Part shown: piece by piece, positions 50,113 through 59,028 of the stretch
Layout of the letters: every line of letters starts with the position of its first letter
Numbering within the stretch: the stretch's first letter is position 1
Assembly (NCBI GenBank): GCA_963666535.1
Contig: OY762913.1
Location: forward strand, 2,790,001 to 2,854,000
Direction of reading: 5' to 3'
DNA from: G963666535 sp963666535
GTDB taxonomy: Bacteria > Bacillota > Clostridia > Oscillospirales > Oscillospiraceae
DNA: 64,000 nt
Program-made: the position numbers and the translations under genes
The notes under the pieces: model-generated
The model's database searches: none
The model's input: the letters and a program-made list of their open reading frames with translations, nothing else
Told to the model about the DNA's origin: nothing

Positions 50113-51961
50113 ACTTTTTGCCAACTCGAAGCATACGGCCCGCGTTTAAGATCGCAATGACAGACACACCCACATCCGCGAATACCGCTTCCCACATATT
50201 CGCCATGCCCAGTGCGCCCAGCAATAGGACAAGAGCCTTAACGCCCAGTGCAAATACGATATTCTGGCGCACAATCCGCAGCGTCTTACGGGCCAATTGG
50301 ATGGCTTCCGGCAATTTGGCCGGATCGTCGTCCATCAGCACCACATCCGCCGCCTCGATGGCTGCATCGGAGCCCAGCGCTCCCATGGCCACGCCCACGT
50401 CCGCACGGGTCAGCACCGGTGCATCGTTGATTCCGTCTCCCACATACACCAGCCGCTGCCCCGGCTTTTTTTCGTCCAGCAGCCGCTCCACCTGCTCCAC
50501 TTTATCTGCCGGGAGTAGTTCCGTCAGCGCCTCGTCCAGGCCAAGCTGCTCCGCCACGCTCTCCCCCGCCAGTTTTGTATCTCCCGTGAGCATCACCGTG
50601 CGGCTGACCCCAATGGCCTTCAGGGCGGCAACCGCATCGGCGGACCCAGCCTTCACCTCGTCAGAAATAACAATATGTCCCGCATAAACGCCATCCACCG
50701 CCACATGGACAATGGTTCCCACATGATGACACTCGGTACGCCAGTCGGCGCCGACCTGTTCCATCAGGCGGACGTTCCCCGCACAGACCGTCTTTCCATC
50801 CACCACCGTGCGAACGCCATACCCGGGGATTTCCTCCGCCTGAGTGGCCCGCGCGGGATCCAGTTCGGCTGCACAGGCCGTTTTCAGTGACTTGGAAATG
50901 GGATGGTCCGACCAGCTCTCCGCCAGGGCAGCCAGCTCCAGCAGTTCCTCTGCCGTATGACCGGAAGGATGTACCTCAGTCACGGAGAAGGTACCCTTGG
51001 TCAGTGTGCCGGTTTTATCGAACACCACGATGCCGGTCTGGGCCAACGCCTCCAGATAATTGCCACCCTTGATTAGAATCCCTCGCTTGGAGGCCCCACC
51101 AATCCCGCCAAAAAAGCTGAGGGGAATAGAGATGACCAGCGCGCACGGGCAGGAAACCACGAGGAAAATAAGCGCCCGGTTGACCCACTCCCGCCAGTCT
51201 CCGGTGATCAAGCTGGGGATCACCGCCAGCAGCAGCGCGCAGAGCACAACCACCGGAGTATAATACCGGGCAAAGCGGGTAATAAAGTTTTCCGCTTTTG
51301 CCTTCTTCTCCCCTGCGTTCTCCACCATGTCCAGTATCTTAGCCACCGTGGACTCGCCATATGCCTTGGTGGTGCGCACCCGCAGCAGCCCGCTGACATT
51401 GACACAGCCGCTGATGACCATATCCCCCTGCTCCACGTCCCGGGGTACGGACTCCCCGGTCAGGGCCGCGGTATCCACCGCACTTCTTCCCTCCAGCACC
51501 ACGCCGTCCAGCGGGATTCGCTCGCCTGCCTTGACCACGATGGTGTCGCCCACCGCCACATCGTCGGGGGCCACGCTCACCACCTGCCCGTCCCGCTCCA
51601 CATTGGCATAATCGGGGCGGATATCCATTAGCTGGGCAATGGAACGGCGGCTGCGGCCTACTGCCACGCTTTCAAACAGCTCGCCCACTTGGTAAAACAG
51701 CATCACCGCCACGCCCTCGGGGTATTCGCCGCAGGCAAAGGCGCCCACGGTGGCAAGGGCCATAAGAAAGTTTTCGTCAAACACCTGCCCATTGCGTATA
51801 TTTCTGATTGCCCGCCATAAAACTTCCCAACCAATGACCGCGTAAGGTACCAGAAAGCAGACGAATCTCATTGTGCCCTGCGCGGGACTGATCACCGCCA
51901 CGATCAGCAGCACGGCGCTGGCAATGATACGGTAAAGTGACTTTTTTTGTTTTTTCGTCAC
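50111..51961 (-). CDS. Heavy-metal translocating P1B-type ATPase (zinc/cadmium/lead type)
   Basis: 616 residues. Membrane export pump: TGES actuator motif, CPC metal-binding motif in TM6 (SCPCALVIS), DKTGTLT phosphorylation site, HP motif (DHPIS) and GDGINDAP hinge. CPC with this sequence context indicates a P1B-2 (Zn/Cd/Pb) pump. It has no N-terminal HMA domain; one is encoded as a separate gene just upstream. GTG 51961 start. Third gene of the CadC-HMA-ATPase operon. Confidence 0.95.
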   Translation of the reverse strand: MTKKQKKSLYRIIASAVLLIVAVISPAQGTMRFVCFLVPYAVIGWEVLWRAIRNIRNGQVFDENFLMALATVGAFACGEYPEGVAVMLFYQVGELFESVAVGRSRRSIAQLMDIRPDYANVERDGQVVSVAPDDVAVGDTIVVKAGERIPLDGVVLEGRSAVDTAALTGESVPRDVEQGDMVISGCVNVSGLLRVRTTKAYGESTVAKILDMVENAGEKKAKAENFITRFARYYTPVVVLCALLLAVIPSLITGDWREWVNRALIFLVVSCPCALVISIPLSFFGGIGGASKRGILIKGGNYLEALAQTGIVVFDKTGTLTKGTFSVTEVHPSGHTAEELLELAALAESWSDHPISKSLKTACAAELDPARATQAEEIPGYGVRTVVDGKTVCAGNVRLMEQVGADWRTECHHVGTIVHVAVDGVYAGHIVISDEVKAGSADAVAALKAIGVSRTVMLTGDTKLAGESVAEQLGLDEALTELLPADKVEQVERLLDEKKPGQRLVYVGDGINDAPVLTRADVGVAMGALGSDAAIEAADVVLMDDDPAKLPEAIQLARKTLRIVRQNIVFALGVKALVLLLGALGMANMWEAVFADVGVSVIAILNAGRMLRVGKK

Positions 51962-52007
51962 AGTAGTTCCCCCTTCCTCCGCCGCCTCTCACCGGCGGCG
52001 GCACCTT

Positions 52008-52226
52008 TTACAGCTTAATCCTGCAATCCGGCTCCACCTTTTTGCAGACCTTTACAACCTGGCCCATAACGGCATCAAATCGGTCATCCTCGGCATCCAC
52101 CGTAATCTTTTGGCTGAGGAAATTGACCACGGCATCGCGAACTCCATCAATTTTTAAAACAGCCTCTTGCATTTTCGCCGCGCAGTTTGCGCAGTCAAGG
52201 TCCATCATCTGATAGGTTTTCTTCAT
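52008..52226 (-). CDS. HMA-domain metal chaperone
   Basis: 72 residues, one heavy-metal-associated domain, with the metal site MDLDCANCAAKM (CxxC, preceded by Asp, as in zinc/cadmium rather than copper types). It likely replaces the N-terminal domain missing from the ATPase. AAGGAGGAAG before the ATG. Confidence 0.93.
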   Translation of the reverse strand: MKKTYQMMDLDCANCAAKMQEAVLKIDGVRDAVVNFLSQKITVDAEDDRFDAVMGQVVKVCKKVEPDCRIKL

Positions 52227-52240
52227 ATTGTTCTTCCTCC

Positions 52241-52597
52241 TTATGATTCGGTGATGTGCTCCATGCCCATTTCAATGATGGATCGAACATGGTCGTCCGC
52301 CAACGCGTAGTAAACCACCTTGCCCTCCTTGCGGAATCTCACCAGTTTTCCGGATTTCAGGGTTCGCAGCTGGTGCGAGATGGCCGACTGTGTCAGATTC
52401 AGCAGCTTTGCAATGTCACACACGCACAGCTCCGTCCCCAGCAGCGCATCCAGAATTTTAATGCGGGTGGAATCTCCAAACAGCTTAAACAGCTCTGCCA
52501 GATCATACAGTGTTTCATCCTGTGGCAGCCGCCGGGCTGCTGTCTCCACGGCATCCTGGTGCACCACTTCACATTCGCAGGTTTCAATCTCCTTCAT
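52241..52597 (-). CDS. ArsR/SmtB-family metal sensor, CadC-like
   Basis: 118 residues, winged helix with SAISHQLRTLKSGKLVRFRKEGK. The metal site of CadC type (alpha3N) is present: an N-terminal CEC (residues 6-8) and ELCVCDIA in helix 3. It represses the operon until zinc, cadmium or lead binds. Start ATG 52597; the upstream palindrome is the expected operator. Confidence 0.92.
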   Translation of the reverse strand: MKEIETCECEVVHQDAVETAARRLPQDETLYDLAELFKLFGDSTRIKILDALLGTELCVCDIAKLLNLTQSAISHQLRTLKSGKLVRFRKEGKVVYYALADDHVRSIIEMGMEHITES

Positions 52598-52616
52598 TGG
52601 TCTCTTTCCTTCCTTC

Positions 52617-52642
52617 AACATATGATCATTTGCTCATATGTT
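52617..52642. promoter_or_regulatory. CadC operator palindrome
   Basis: AACATATGA-N8-TCATATGTT, perfect 9-bp arms, directly after the -10 box. The pattern TATGA...TCATA matches ArsR/SmtB-family operators. Confidence 0.85.
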
Positions 52643-52643
52643 C

Positions 52644-52671
52644 ATTATACTCTGTACCTGTATTTTGTCAA
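52644..52671 (-). promoter_or_regulatory. Promoter of the metal efflux operon
   Basis: Minus-strand TTGACA (52671-52666), 16-base spacer, TATAAT (52649-52644). Confidence 0.88.
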
Positions 52672-52682
52672 TCCCCTTTTTG

Positions 52683-52720
52683 AAAAGGCGCCCATCTTCC
52701 TTCGAAGACGGGCGCCTTTT
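52683..52720 (-). terminator. Terminator of nitrilase gene
   Basis: AAAAGGCGCCC...TCTT / AAGA...GGGCGCCTTTT hairpin, 3 bases past the gene end. Confidence 0.9.
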
Positions 52721-52722
52721 AT

Positions 52723-53562
52723 TCACAATGAATAGGTCTTGATATGCTCGCTTTTCACCAAGTACATATCTTCCCTGCGGTTTTCCAGGGAGAAAAGTTG
52801 GGCACGCACCTTTTCAATATAGTCAAGGTCAATTTCAGCCATTGTGCAGCATGGACGGTCGCTGGCCCTTGCAATGACGTTGCCCCAAGGGTCGATCACC
52901 ATGGATTTTCCGTTGGCGTTCATTTTTGGCTTTTTGCCGATTTGGCTTGGTCCAACCACATAAACGCCGTTTTCAATCGCCCGGGCACGCAGCAGCGGCT
53001 CCCAATGATCCCTGCCGGTGTTCATGGTAAAGCTGGACGGCACAAAAATGACCTGCGCCCCCTCCAGTGCCATGATCCTAAACAACTCAGGATACCGCAG
53101 ATCGTAGCAAACGGAGAAGCCAAGCTTACCCAGCTCGGTCTCTGCCAAAACGATTTCGTTGCCAGCGGTATTGTGCGCCGACTCCTGATACGAGGGGCCG
53201 TTCTTGATCTGCACATCAAACATATGCATCTTGCTGTACTTGCAGACGATATTCCCATCAGGGTCGATAAGCACCAGAGTGTTAGACGGTTTTTTCCCCT
53301 CGATTCGTTCCGCGATGGTCCCGCTTTCAATCCAAACATGGTGCTTTTTTGCCAGCGCGGAAAGCAGCTCGGTGGTGGGCCCCGGGATGGGCTCAGCGTG
53401 CTCGGCATAGCCAGGGCCGGTGTAATTCATCATCTCGGGAAAAGCGACGAGACGGGCGCCCTTGCCCGCTGCCTCTTCCACGAATCCTGTGATAGCCGCA
53501 TTGTTTTTTTCAATGTCCTCCTGAGTATCCAGCTGGACAATGGCTATCTGATATTTTCTCAT
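52723..53562 (-). CDS. Carbon-nitrogen hydrolase (nitrilase/omega-amidase type)
   Basis: 279 residues. Catalytic triad: Glu in FPEMMNY, Lys in YSKMHMFD, Cys in VCYDLRYPELFR. The Nit/omega-amidase subgroup hydrolyses alpha-ketoglutaramate or deaminated glutathione; the exact substrate is not certain. ATG 53562 behind GAGGAA is preferred over a 66-codon upstream extension. Monocistronic. Confidence 0.92.
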   Translation of the reverse strand: MRKYQIAIVQLDTQEDIEKNNAAITGFVEEAAGKGARLVAFPEMMNYTGPGYAEHAEPIPGPTTELLSALAKKHHVWIESGTIAERIEGKKPSNTLVLIDPDGNIVCKYSKMHMFDVQIKNGPSYQESAHNTAGNEIVLAETELGKLGFSVCYDLRYPELFRIMALEGAQVIFVPSSFTMNTGRDHWEPLLRARAIENGVYVVGPSQIGKKPKMNANGKSMVIDPWGNVIARASDRPCCTMAEIDLDYIEKVRAQLFSLENRREDMYLVKSEHIKTYSL

Positions 53563-53715
53563 GTCAATTCCTCGCTTTCGTGAACGGCAGATGCCAATAT
53601 ATGATTGAGAATACCACGCTTTCCCCATCTTCGCAAGTTTTTTGCTCTGTTTTCTTGACGCTGACCATGCCCACTGGTTATACTGAAAGCACTTCAGTCT
53701 GAAAGGAGAACCGCC

Positions 53716-54294
53716 GTGGAGACGATAACGATCACCCGCTATAACGGCACCCCCGCCCATCGAACGCTGACGCTTTGCCCGTGCCGCCGTACCGACATCG
53801 ATGCCCTGCTGTCCCTGCAGGCGGAAATATGCGCCGGTCTGGTCGATCCGGCGTTGTTTTTCCCCACCTCGCGGCAGGATTTTAATCGCTACTTTACCCA
53901 GAAGGAACAGCTTTGGTGTCTATGGGACCATGATGCCCTTGCCGCCTGTGCCATCCTTCTCTATCCCGGCACAGACGAGGAAAATTACGGCCATTTTCTG
54001 GGTGTTCCAGCAGCAGAACTTCCCTTATGGGGGAACCTGGATACTATTTTTGTTTCTGCGGCGTATCGTGGCAACGGTCTGCAGCAAACGCTGATTTCCC
54101 TTTGTGAGAAACAACGCCGCCCCGAAACTGTGGGCTTTGGCTGTACCGTGGCACCGAACAACTTGCCCAGTTTAAACAATTTTTTGACCATGGGCTATTC
54201 CGTACACAGCCAATTGCCCATGTACGGTGGCCTGGACCGATTTCTGCTGTACAAACGATTCCCCGTTAACACCGCCCCCCCTTTCGGACGGTAG
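53716..54294 (+). CDS. GNAT-family N-acetyltransferase
   Basis: 192 residues. The acetyl-CoA-binding loop is VSAAYRGNGLQQTLI, with strands GHFLGVPAAELPLWGNLDTIFV before it. Start GTG 53716 after GAAAGGAG. Substrate unknown. The stop codon falls inside a strong GC-rich hairpin. Confidence 0.88.
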   Translation: METITITRYNGTPAHRTLTLCPCRRTDIDALLSLQAEICAGLVDPALFFPTSRQDFNRYFTQKEQLWCLWDHDALAACAILLYPGTDEENYGHFLGVPAAELPLWGNLDTIFVSAAYRGNGLQQTLISLCEKQRRPETVGFGCTVAPNNLPSLNNFLTMGYSVHSQLPMYGGLDRFLLYKRFPVNTAPPFGR

Positions 54295-54313
54295 TCCGAA
54301 AGGGGGGGCGGTG
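54271..54313 (+). terminator. GC-rich hairpin at the end of the GNAT gene
   Basis: CACCGCCCCCCCTTTCGGA / TCCGAAAGGGGGGGCGGTG, overlapping the last codons; weak T tract. Confidence 0.7.
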
Positions 54314-54339
54314 TGGGAATTGTAACTCTGGTTTGACGC

Positions 54340-54573
54340 TCAAGCCTTATTCTCGCGTACCACGTCAACAAACTTTCTCATCAAAGGAATATAGGATAGC
54401 ACAAACACAAAAAGGGCCACGACTCCCACGCCTTTTCGGTGCTGTGGTGCTATATGCGTACCCACCAGAACACCCAAAGCAAACAGGCAAATCTTGATCA
54501 GCGCCATATCCCGCCAGTTCGAACGCTCCAAGTAGGCGTCACCATAATCCAGCCATTTCCGCAGCACATGCAT
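54340..54573 (-). CDS. Small membrane protein (often called phosphate ABC permease-like)
   Basis: 77 residues with two hydrophobic segments (about 26-42 and 50-67). Matches a small Clostridia family often annotated as permease of phosphate ABC transporter (WLDYGDAYLERSNWRDMALIKICLFALG, then YIPLMRKF). The annotation has no real functional basis. ATG 54573 behind AAGGAG. Confidence 0.7.
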   Translation of the reverse strand: MHVLRKWLDYGDAYLERSNWRDMALIKICLFALGVLVGTHIAPQHRKGVGVVALFVFVLSYIPLMRKFVDVVRENKA

Positions 54574-54615
54574 AAAAACCACTCCTTTTTTCACGTTCCA
54601 ATTTGTATGTTGTTT

Positions 54616-55203
54616 TTACCTTAAGGCTGCCGCAGCACTGTTCTCTTCAGCCGTCTGTTTTGCCGCCAGCCAATCTTGACGTAATGCGTCCACCACTGTT
54701 TCTGCCACGGTATCAGTATTATTCCAGCAGTCGTCTCCGCTTATCCGCTCTAAATAAACACAGATTCCAAAAACACATTCTCGGATCACCTCAAAATAGT
54801 CAGCTCTAGCAGGTACTTTCACCATGGTCTGCAACATAGAAAACTCAGTCAAAAAGCTTTCAATCTTATGCACAGCAAATTCCTTCAGCCGCGGATCCTG
54901 CGGGATGTCCACCGCTCTTTCCCAGCTTACACAAGTATTGGTCTGCGCCCTGTAACACGACAAGAGATCTGCATAGATTGCCATGCTTTCGATAAATTGC
55001 ATTTGCGCAGAGCAGCACACGCCGCGCTGCATCGTTGCGTTCAAAAGCAAGCTTTGCAAAAAAAGATCGAACTTTTTCAGCAATTCTTCCGAACGGTGCT
55101 TCTGTCGCGTGATTTTGCTATACTGTAAATCGACTCGTTTGACGGTATCAACAGCAATATCGTAATATCGCAAGGCCTCTTGCAACAAATTGCTTTCGGT
55201 CAT
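54616..55203 (-). CDS. Helical protein of unknown function
   Basis: 195 residues, soluble, mostly alpha-helical, begins MTESNLLQEALRYYDIAVDT. Internal CCSAQMQFIESMAIYADLLSCYRAQ; no TM helix and no known motif. ATG 55203 follows AAAGGCGA; upstream in-frame ATG lacks a site. Lies between the small membrane protein and spo0A. Confidence 0.65.
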   Translation of the reverse strand: MTESNLLQEALRYYDIAVDTVKRVDLQYSKITRQKHRSEELLKKFDLFLQSLLLNATMQRGVCCSAQMQFIESMAIYADLLSCYRAQTNTCVSWERAVDIPQDPRLKEFAVHKIESFLTEFSMLQTMVKVPARADYFEVIRECVFGICVYLERISGDDCWNNTDTVAETVVDALRQDWLAAKQTAEENSAAAALR

Positions 55204-55407
55204 GCTCACTCGCCTTTCTGTGATTGTTTCCTTTTCATTATCTCTTATTCCCCTTCTTCTGTCAATCAAATTGCACAAATTTTTACAATTTTCTCCCTTC
55301 GTTTTTAGCGTGCCGTACGACATTGCTGTATTTAGAATTGCGACAAAATGAATGAGGGCAGAAGTCTGTCACCACACTTCTGCCCTCATATTAACAAAAC
55401 ATACGTT

Positions 55408-56190
55408 TCAGTTGTTGCTCGCATCCCGGAACTGCAGCTGCAGCCGGTCGGCAATCATGGCGATAAATTCAGAGTTCGTCGGCTTTCCCTTGGCATTGGA
55501 AACCGTATATCCAAAATACTTTTGCAGCGTTTCCAGATCGCCCCGGTCCCACGCCACTTCAATTGCATGGCGAATTGCCCGCTCCACACGGGATGCCGTT
55601 GTGTTAAACCGCTTTGCCACCTCTGGATACAGAACCTTCGTCACGGCATTGATCACATCCATGTCTTCCACGGTGATAATGATCGCTTCACGCAGATACT
55701 GATAGCCCTTGATGTGTGCAGGTACGCCGATTTCATGGATGATGGCGGTAACCAGACTTTCCAGACTGACCTCGTGCCCTCCCCGGGTGGTTGCCGCGTT
55801 ATGACCGCCGCTCACCTGCCGGATCCGCTCGATCACCGTGGTAATTTTACAGGGCTTCATCAAATAGTAGTCTGCACCATTGGCTGCTGCCATCTCTGCC
55901 ATGTTTCCCCTGGCAAAGCTGGAAACAACTAAGGTTCGGGGGCGTTGTGGCAGAGCCATAGTCCCCAACTGTTCCAGCACTTCCACACCATCCATGTGCG
56001 CAAGAACCATCTCCATCACCAGCACATCTGGCTCCAGTTCTCGAATCATGCGAAGAGCCTCGCGTCCGTCCCCGGTTTCCCCCACGACTTGCATATCGCT
56101 TTCCGTGGAAATGGTATCCAAGAACATTCGCCGGTACTCCTCTCCAGCGTCCGCAATCAAGATCCGTTTTTTCCGTTCCAATGTGACCAT
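55408..56190 (-). CDS. spo0A: Spo0A with altered phosphoacceptor site
   Basis: 260 residues. Master regulator of sporulation entry. The C-terminal DNA-binding domain is intact (LVTAIIHEIGVPAHIKGYQY, then SRVERAIRHAIEVAWDRG). The N-terminal receiver has lost key residues: the acidic pair reads IADAGEE (one Asp only), and the phosphoacceptor Asp of PDVLVLD reads PDVLVMEM, i.e. Glu at residue 60 (codon 56011-56013). The switch residue and Lys (MKPC) remain. The start may be ATG 56190 (only one base after AAGGA) or TTG 56181, better spaced. Follows spoIVB, as in other spore formers. Confidence 0.93.
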   Translation of the reverse strand: MVTLERKKRILIADAGEEYRRMFLDTISTESDMQVVGETGDGREALRMIRELEPDVLVMEMVLAHMDGVEVLEQLGTMALPQRPRTLVVSSFARGNMAEMAAANGADYYLMKPCKITTVIERIRQVSGGHNAATTRGGHEVSLESLVTAIIHEIGVPAHIKGYQYLREAIIITVEDMDVINAVTKVLYPEVAKRFNTTASRVERAIRHAIEVAWDRGDLETLQKYFGYTVSNAKGKPTNSEFIAMIADRLQLQFRDASNN

Positions 56191-56412
56191 TCCTTCCTAA
56201 TGACTTATTGCGGTCGTGTCAGGAGCGATCTTTGACGGGCATCTCCTGCGGACCGGCTTTACAAGTGCACGGGCCTCGCCCGTAGTCGGGATTGCCTTTT
56301 GAACTCTGTTTTGCATTTCACAGATAGCAGCTTTAATAACGATAATTTATCATAATCGGACAGCAAACGCAATAGAATCATGGAAATTTATGGCATAATT
56401 TTTCCGACCAAA

Positions 56413-56419
56413 TTCGACA
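56413..56419 (-). promoter_or_regulatory. Candidate Spo0A box upstream of spo0A
   Basis: Minus-strand TGTCGAA in ATGTCGAATTT, identical to the core 0A box. It lies about 220 bases upstream of the spo0A start, next to the end of spoIVB. Position suggests autoregulation. Confidence 0.55.
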
Positions 56420-56428
56420 TTTTCTTTG

Positions 56429-57592
56429 TTAAGACGCCTGTTCCTCTGCACAAATAGTTTCTTCCAGCATATCCTCTGCGAGAATTCCGTACCCTCGCGT
56501 CGGATCGCTGACCAGCACATGGGTCACTGCTCCGACTAATTTCCCGTTTTGCAGCACGGGGCTGCCGCTCATTCCCTGCACGATTCCGCCGGTCAATTCC
56601 AACAGCCGCGCATCGGTCACCTCAAGCATCAGACTGCGCGTGTCACCCTCCGTCTCGGGATAGACATGGGTAATTTTTACCGTGTATTCCTCGACTGCGT
56701 CCCCCGCGATGTTGGATCGTATTGTGGCTTCGCCCACCTTGACCTCACTGCGTTGGGCCACTTCCATCGCCGTTTTTCCCTTAATCATGCTGAGATCTGT
56801 CAGCTGTCCAAACACGCCTCGATCTGTATTGGCAAAGAGGCCGCCCAGTTCCTTTGCCACGTCAAAAACACCATGGAGTTCACCGGGACTGCCGCTGACG
56901 CCTTTCTTCACATCGCTTACTGTGGAGGGTAAAATGCCGCCCGTCCGCAGCGGCATAAGCTGGGCGGTGTCAATGTCGTTGATCCCATGCCCCAGCGCAC
57001 CGAAAACGCCGGTGGTCGGATCAAAAAATGTCATAGTGCCAATCCCCGCCATAGAATCCCTGATCCAAGCGCCCAACTGGAAGCTGCTGTTTTGACCTGC
57101 TACTGGCGTAACGGCAAGCTGCAATTCTTTCTCACTCCGGGTAACCGTTAGACTCACCTGCGATCCTTCCGTCTGCCGCAGGCACTGCTGCACTTCCTCA
57201 ATGCTGTTCACCTCTTGCCCTCCCATATGGGTGATGATATCTCCGGTCTTCAGTCCGCAGTCCCGCGCCGGGGAAACGGTCCCGCTCTCCGTTTCAATTT
57301 GGGCAAGACCAACCACCAACACGCCGTCGGAAAATAACTTTATCCCAACCGTGCACCCAAGCGGAATCACCATCCGTCCCGCCGATGCCGCTGTTGGCAA
57401 GGAAAATGTTGGAATTACATCCTCTTGCCTGTCATCTGTGGACATAACAGAGACAGCCGAGGATGTGACCGCCAAACCACGCAGGATCATCCCCAGCGTG
57501 AAAACCAGCACCACCACCCGCAAAACCTGCAAGGCCTCCAGCGCCCAGGGCTTATCCCGATTTTCTTTCTCCTGCTCCCGTTCTCTTTCCAA
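56429..57592 (-). CDS. spoIVB: SpoIVB peptidase
   Basis: 387 residues. Forespore-secreted S55 serine peptidase that triggers sigma-K processing by cleaving SpoIVFA. An N-terminal TM/signal segment (about 23-45), a PDZ domain (about 85-170; GLKTGDIITHMGGQEV), and the SpoIVB peptidase domain with catalytic His in ALGHGI and Ser in GMSGSPVL. Start TTG 57592 with GAGGGG 8 bases in front. Next gene is spo0A, the conserved order. Confidence 0.94.
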   Translation of the reverse strand: MEREREQEKENRDKPWALEALQVLRVVVLVFTLGMILRGLAVTSSAVSVMSTDDRQEDVIPTFSLPTAASAGRMVIPLGCTVGIKLFSDGVLVVGLAQIETESGTVSPARDCGLKTGDIITHMGGQEVNSIEEVQQCLRQTEGSQVSLTVTRSEKELQLAVTPVAGQNSSFQLGAWIRDSMAGIGTMTFFDPTTGVFGALGHGINDIDTAQLMPLRTGGILPSTVSDVKKGVSGSPGELHGVFDVAKELGGLFANTDRGVFGQLTDLSMIKGKTAMEVAQRSEVKVGEATIRSNIAGDAVEEYTVKITHVYPETEGDTRSLMLEVTDARLLELTGGIVQGMSGSPVLQNGKLVGAVTHVLVSDPTRGYGILAEDMLEETICAEEQAS

Positions 57593-57622
57593 GTCTCCAC
57601 CCCTCTTCCTCTTACAAATCAT

Positions 57623-57652
57623 AAAAGCAGACGCTGTTGCGTCTGCTTTTAC
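57623..57652 (-). terminator. Terminator of spoVAC
   Basis: AAAAGCAGACGC / GCGTCTGCTTTT with TGTT loop; A and T runs on both sides. Confidence 0.88.
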
Positions 57653-57780
57653 TATTTGTATCCCGACACCAAAAAAACCGTCCCTGAATTTCCAATGTCA
57701 CACACCTTTGGGAAGGAAACATTTCTCATTGACTGTGCCATGATCGTTTGCGCGGGTTTTTCTGTTTCTGCTATTTTTTT

Positions 57781-58212
57781 CTAGTGAAACAGCTGCAGTA
57801 AAAAACCGTAGATAACCGACGCGCTGATGCCGAACACCAGCACCGGACCTGCAATGATGAACAATTTGGCCGCCGTTCCGGTAATAATTCCTTCACTCTT
57901 AAATTCCAGTGCCGGGGCTACCATGGCGTTGGCAAAGCCTGTGATTGGCACCAACGTGCCGGCTCCCGCATATTTTGCCAGCTTGTCAAACCACCCCAGT
58001 CCCGTCAGGACTGCCGCCGCAAAAATAAGGGTGATAGAAACCGCTGTTCCCGCGCTCTCTTTGTCCAGTCCTTTACTCTGATAAAAGTTGGATAGGGCTT
58101 GCCCCAAAACACAGATCAATCCACCGATCAAAAAGGCCAGCGTGAGATCCTTGCCCATGGGCGACGGTTTTGATTTTCCATTCACATATTTCCCGTATTC
58201 TTCTTTTGTCAT
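57781..58212 (-). CDS. spoVAC: SpoVAC
   Basis: 143 residues, four TM helices. Mechanosensitive-type membrane protein that moves dipicolinic acid into and out of the spore. Family pattern: FLIGGLICVLGQAL, LIFAAAVLTGLGWFDKLAKYAGAGTLVPITGFANAMVAPALEFKSEG. Usually encoded with spoVAD and spoVAE; neither is adjacent here. ATG 58212 behind GGAGG (11 bases). Confidence 0.92.
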   Translation of the reverse strand: MTKEEYGKYVNGKSKPSPMGKDLTLAFLIGGLICVLGQALSNFYQSKGLDKESAGTAVSITLIFAAAVLTGLGWFDKLAKYAGAGTLVPITGFANAMVAPALEFKSEGIITGTAAKLFIIAGPVLVFGISASVIYGFLLQLFH

Positions 58213-58400
58213 ATCCCCACATTCCTCCTCGACAAAGTTAATTTTCACTTTAGTTTTCCCGTTTTTTTTTGCTCCATGCGTCCTTTTTCATTTTTTAAAA
58301 CAGCAGAACAGCAAACCATTTCAGGCATGATTTTCCCGGTTCTTACATATTCTTTATCAGAACTCAGCCAACGTCACCGCGTTTGAAGGAGGTCACTGCT

Positions 58401-58916
58401 ATGGACAAATCCCGCAGACAACTCATCCTGTTTTTTCTGGCTACGGCACTGGTGGGTGTTTTGCTGCACTATCTTTACCGCCTGCTTCCTTGCTTTTTAA
58501 CGGCATTTTTATCCCCCGTAAACGAAAGCCTTTGGGAACACGTGAAGCTGCTGTTCTGGCCTTATCTCATCGCCTCAGCCATACTCAGCCGGCTGGACGG
58601 CAGTGATCTGCGGCCCCGGCAGTTAACATTGCTGATGATGTGCGCCGCCATGCTTATATTTGGATATATTTACCACATTATGATGGAAGGCCGGGCCTTT
58701 GCCGTTGACATTGGTCTCTATCTGTTTTTGCTGGCTGCCTGTTTCTTGCTTCCCCAATCCTTCCACCCGCCCTTCACTGGCTTGCGCTGGGCTTTGGTGC
58801 CTCCGCTCACTGTGTTAGTGGGGCTTGCCATTGTCCTGTTCAGCATATTTCCGCCGGTTCATATTCTATTTCTCGACCTGTCGGGGGTCAATACCTGGAG
58901 TACCATTCCGTACTGA
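58401..58916 (+). CDS. DUF6512 membrane protein
   Basis: 171 residues, about five TM helices. Contains the family hallmark FLSPVNESLWEHVKLLFWP. Function unknown. GGAGG before ATG 58401. It may follow sporulation control since spoVAC is divergent, but no evidence for that. Confidence 0.85.
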   Translation: MDKSRRQLILFFLATALVGVLLHYLYRLLPCFLTAFLSPVNESLWEHVKLLFWPYLIASAILSRLDGSDLRPRQLTLLMMCAAMLIFGYIYHIMMEGRAFAVDIGLYLFLLAACFLLPQSFHPPFTGLRWALVPPLTVLVGLAIVLFSIFPPVHILFLDLSGVNTWSTIPY

Positions 58917-58938
58917 CCTATTTTCAGCCTCTTCAGCG

Positions 58939-58974
58939 GCCTGTCACGCGCTTGACAGGCCTTTCTTTTTGTGC
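58939..58974 (+). terminator. Terminator after DUF6512, overlapping next promoter
   Basis: GGCCTGTCA / TGACAGGCC hairpin followed by TTTCTTTTTG. Its right arm contains the -35 box of the tetR operon. Confidence 0.85.
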
Positions 58975-58980
58975 TATATT
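58952..58980 (+). promoter_or_regulatory. tetR-ABC operon promoter
   Basis: TTGACA (58952-58957), 17-base spacer, TATATT (58975-58980). The -35 lies within the terminator stem. ACTGT (58981-58986) and ACAGT (about 59006-59010) flank the start region and could be TetR half-sites. Confidence 0.82.
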
Positions 58981-59028
58981 GACTGTATATTCTAAATTGG
59001 TCAAACAGTTTTAACGGGAGGCACTTCT

